Assembly: GCA_947457605.1 (NCBI GenBank)
Contig: CANGWP010000137.1
Location: 1 to 5,907, forward strand
Source of the DNA: Bdellovibrionales bacterium
GTDB lineage: Bacteria; Bdellovibrionota; UBA1018; CAIMNF01
Direction: 5' to 3'
Length of the DNA: 5,907 nucleotides
Below are positions 5,227 to 5,907 of the stretch, piece after piece. Positions within the stretch are counted from its first letter, which is position 1. Each line of letters opens with the position of its first letter. The notes beneath the pieces are model-generated. The model searched no databases and had not been told where the DNA came from. It saw nothing but the letters and a program-made list of their open reading frames with translations. Position numbers and translations under genes: made by a program.

Positions 5227-5907
5227 AAACAGCACAAATCAGAATCAAAGCATCGTGTTCGCAGCAGGGCTTTCAGGTGTGGATCGACAGTTCAATGAGC
5301 TTTTGTCTCTTGCCGAAACGGTTGCAAAAAGCAAGGCAAGTGTACTGATTCTTGGAGAGTTTGGAACAGGGAAAAGATCGCTCGCGAGATTCATTCACGA
5401 AAAAAGCGCACGGAGCAGCCGGCCGTTTTACTTGATGAATTGCAGGGAAACTGCGCTTGGTGAGCAGGAGGTTCTCTTCAAGTCGCTCGAGGAGAAGGCG
5501 CGTGGATCGACCCTTGTGCTTGCCGAGATTTGGAAGCTTGCACCGAATGTACAAATGAGATTGCTCGATCTGATTCACTCAGGGGCTGACGTGAGGATTC
5601 TTGCTACCAGTTCAAGATCAATTTCGAATCTTGTGCGCAACGGAGATTTCAAGGAGGAGCTTTTTTATCGGCTCAATGTTGTGAATCTGAAAATTCCCAG
5701 TCTCCAGGAGCGTCTTGGTGACATTGAAGCAATCGCTCGAGGTCTTGTGGCCCGAATCGCGTCCGACCAAGGCAAGCAGGGGCTTGAGCTTTCACAGGAG
5801 TCGATACTTCTTCTGAACTCGCATCGTTGGCCTGGAAATATCCGCGAACTTGAATCGGTCTGTGAGCGGGCTGTTCTGCTCGCACAGGGAAGTGAGATCC
5901 GTGCCAA
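5207..5907 (+). CDS. Degenerate sigma-54-activator-like AAA+ protein without GAFTGA loop (cut by right edge)
   Basis: The frame is open from the ATG at 5207 to the window end (233 codons visible). It aligns by eye with the central AAA+ domain of NtrC/PspF-type activators: Walker A GEFGTGKR (50-57), glutamate-switch Asn in MNC (N78), Walker B-like LVLAEI (103-108), sensor I region RILATSS (130-136), FKEELFYRLNVV (148-159), and sensor II WPGNIRELE (208-216). It departs from the family at several sites. The loop that should hold GAFTGA is missing, the pre-sensor I loop is cut to four residues, the Walker B Asp is Ala106, the first arginine finger is Lys149, and PPLRER reads PSLQER. No receiver, GAF or PAS domain precedes the ATPase. 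A C-terminal Fis-type helix-turn-helix would lie outside the window. It probably retains nucleotide binding but is unlikely to remodel sigma-54 holoenzyme. It may act as a co-regulator or a sigma-70-type regulator such as TyrR-like proteins. It is translationally coupled to the TPR gene. Confidence 0.85.
   Translation, partial: MVSPIRENSTNQNQSIVFAAGLSGVDRQFNELLSLAETVAKSKASVLILGEFGTGKRSLARFIHEKSARSSRPFYLMNCRETALGEQEVLFKSLEEKARGSTLVLAEIWKLAPNVQMRLLDLIHSGADVRILATSSRSISNLVRNGDFKEELFYRLNVVNLKIPSLQERLGDIEAIARGLVARIASDQGKQGLELSQESILLLNSHRWPGNIRELESVCERAVLLAQGSEIRA

Noticed and set aside
4709..5248. Minus-strand open frame of 179 codons
   Set aside because: It is antisense to the TPR gene end and the AAA+ start, has no recognisable motif, and has an unnatural Pro/His-rich composition.
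5223..5348. GTG start overlapping the TPR stop as GTGA, followed by an open frame of about 41 codons
   Set aside because: The frame stops quickly and lacks homology, while the overlapping frame from 5207 has a strong ribosome site and a clear AAA+ domain.
5273..5578. Minus-strand frame of 101 codons and others to the right edge
   Set aside because: They are antisense to the AAA+ gene, whose motifs are unmistakable on the plus strand.

Overview
The window looks like chromosomal DNA of a Gram-negative (diderm) bacterium. It carries an Mla/MCE phospholipid-transport ABC system, which needs an outer membrane, together with signal-peptide and lipoprotein-type exported proteins. The compact mlaE-mlaF-mlaD order without a visible mlaB or mlaC, and the presence of a NtrC/PspF-like AAA+ protein, fit Deltaproteobacteria or Bdellovibrionota-like lineages. 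That placement is an impression, not a proven assignment. No RNA gene, insertion sequence, CRISPR array or phage signature was seen.

Left part (1-2315), all on the minus strand and reading right to left: a small predicted lipoprotein, the MlaE-type permease, the MlaF-type ATPase and the N-terminal 78 residues of an MlaD-type MCE protein that runs off the left edge. Junctions are very tight (GTGA overlap, 7-nt gap, ATGA overlap), so this is almost certainly one transcript. MlaE and MlaF form the inner-membrane ABC core and MlaD is its periplasmic lipid-binding MCE subunit. The lipoprotein may be an accessory or outer-membrane component.

Centre (2316-2466): a 151-nt divergent intergenic region that should hold promoters for both directions. 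It contains a strong Shine-Dalgarno sequence with no gene of its own, followed by a possible 14-codon leader, and a perfect 10-bp palindrome.

Right part (2467-5907), plus strand: a 919-residue exported protein with a beta-rich N-terminal region, a charged helix and a long TPR-like helical body. It overlaps by 20 nt a protein built like the AAA+ domain of sigma-54 activators, cut by the right edge. That AAA+ protein is the most unusual item. It keeps Walker A, the glutamate-switch Asn and the sensor II motif, but lacks both sigma-54-contacting loops (the GAFTGA loop and the pre-sensor I loop), has Ala for the Walker B Asp, and has Lys for one arginine finger. It has no N-terminal regulatory domain. 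The pair looks like an envelope TPR protein translationally coupled to a repurposed, probably non-canonical regulator.
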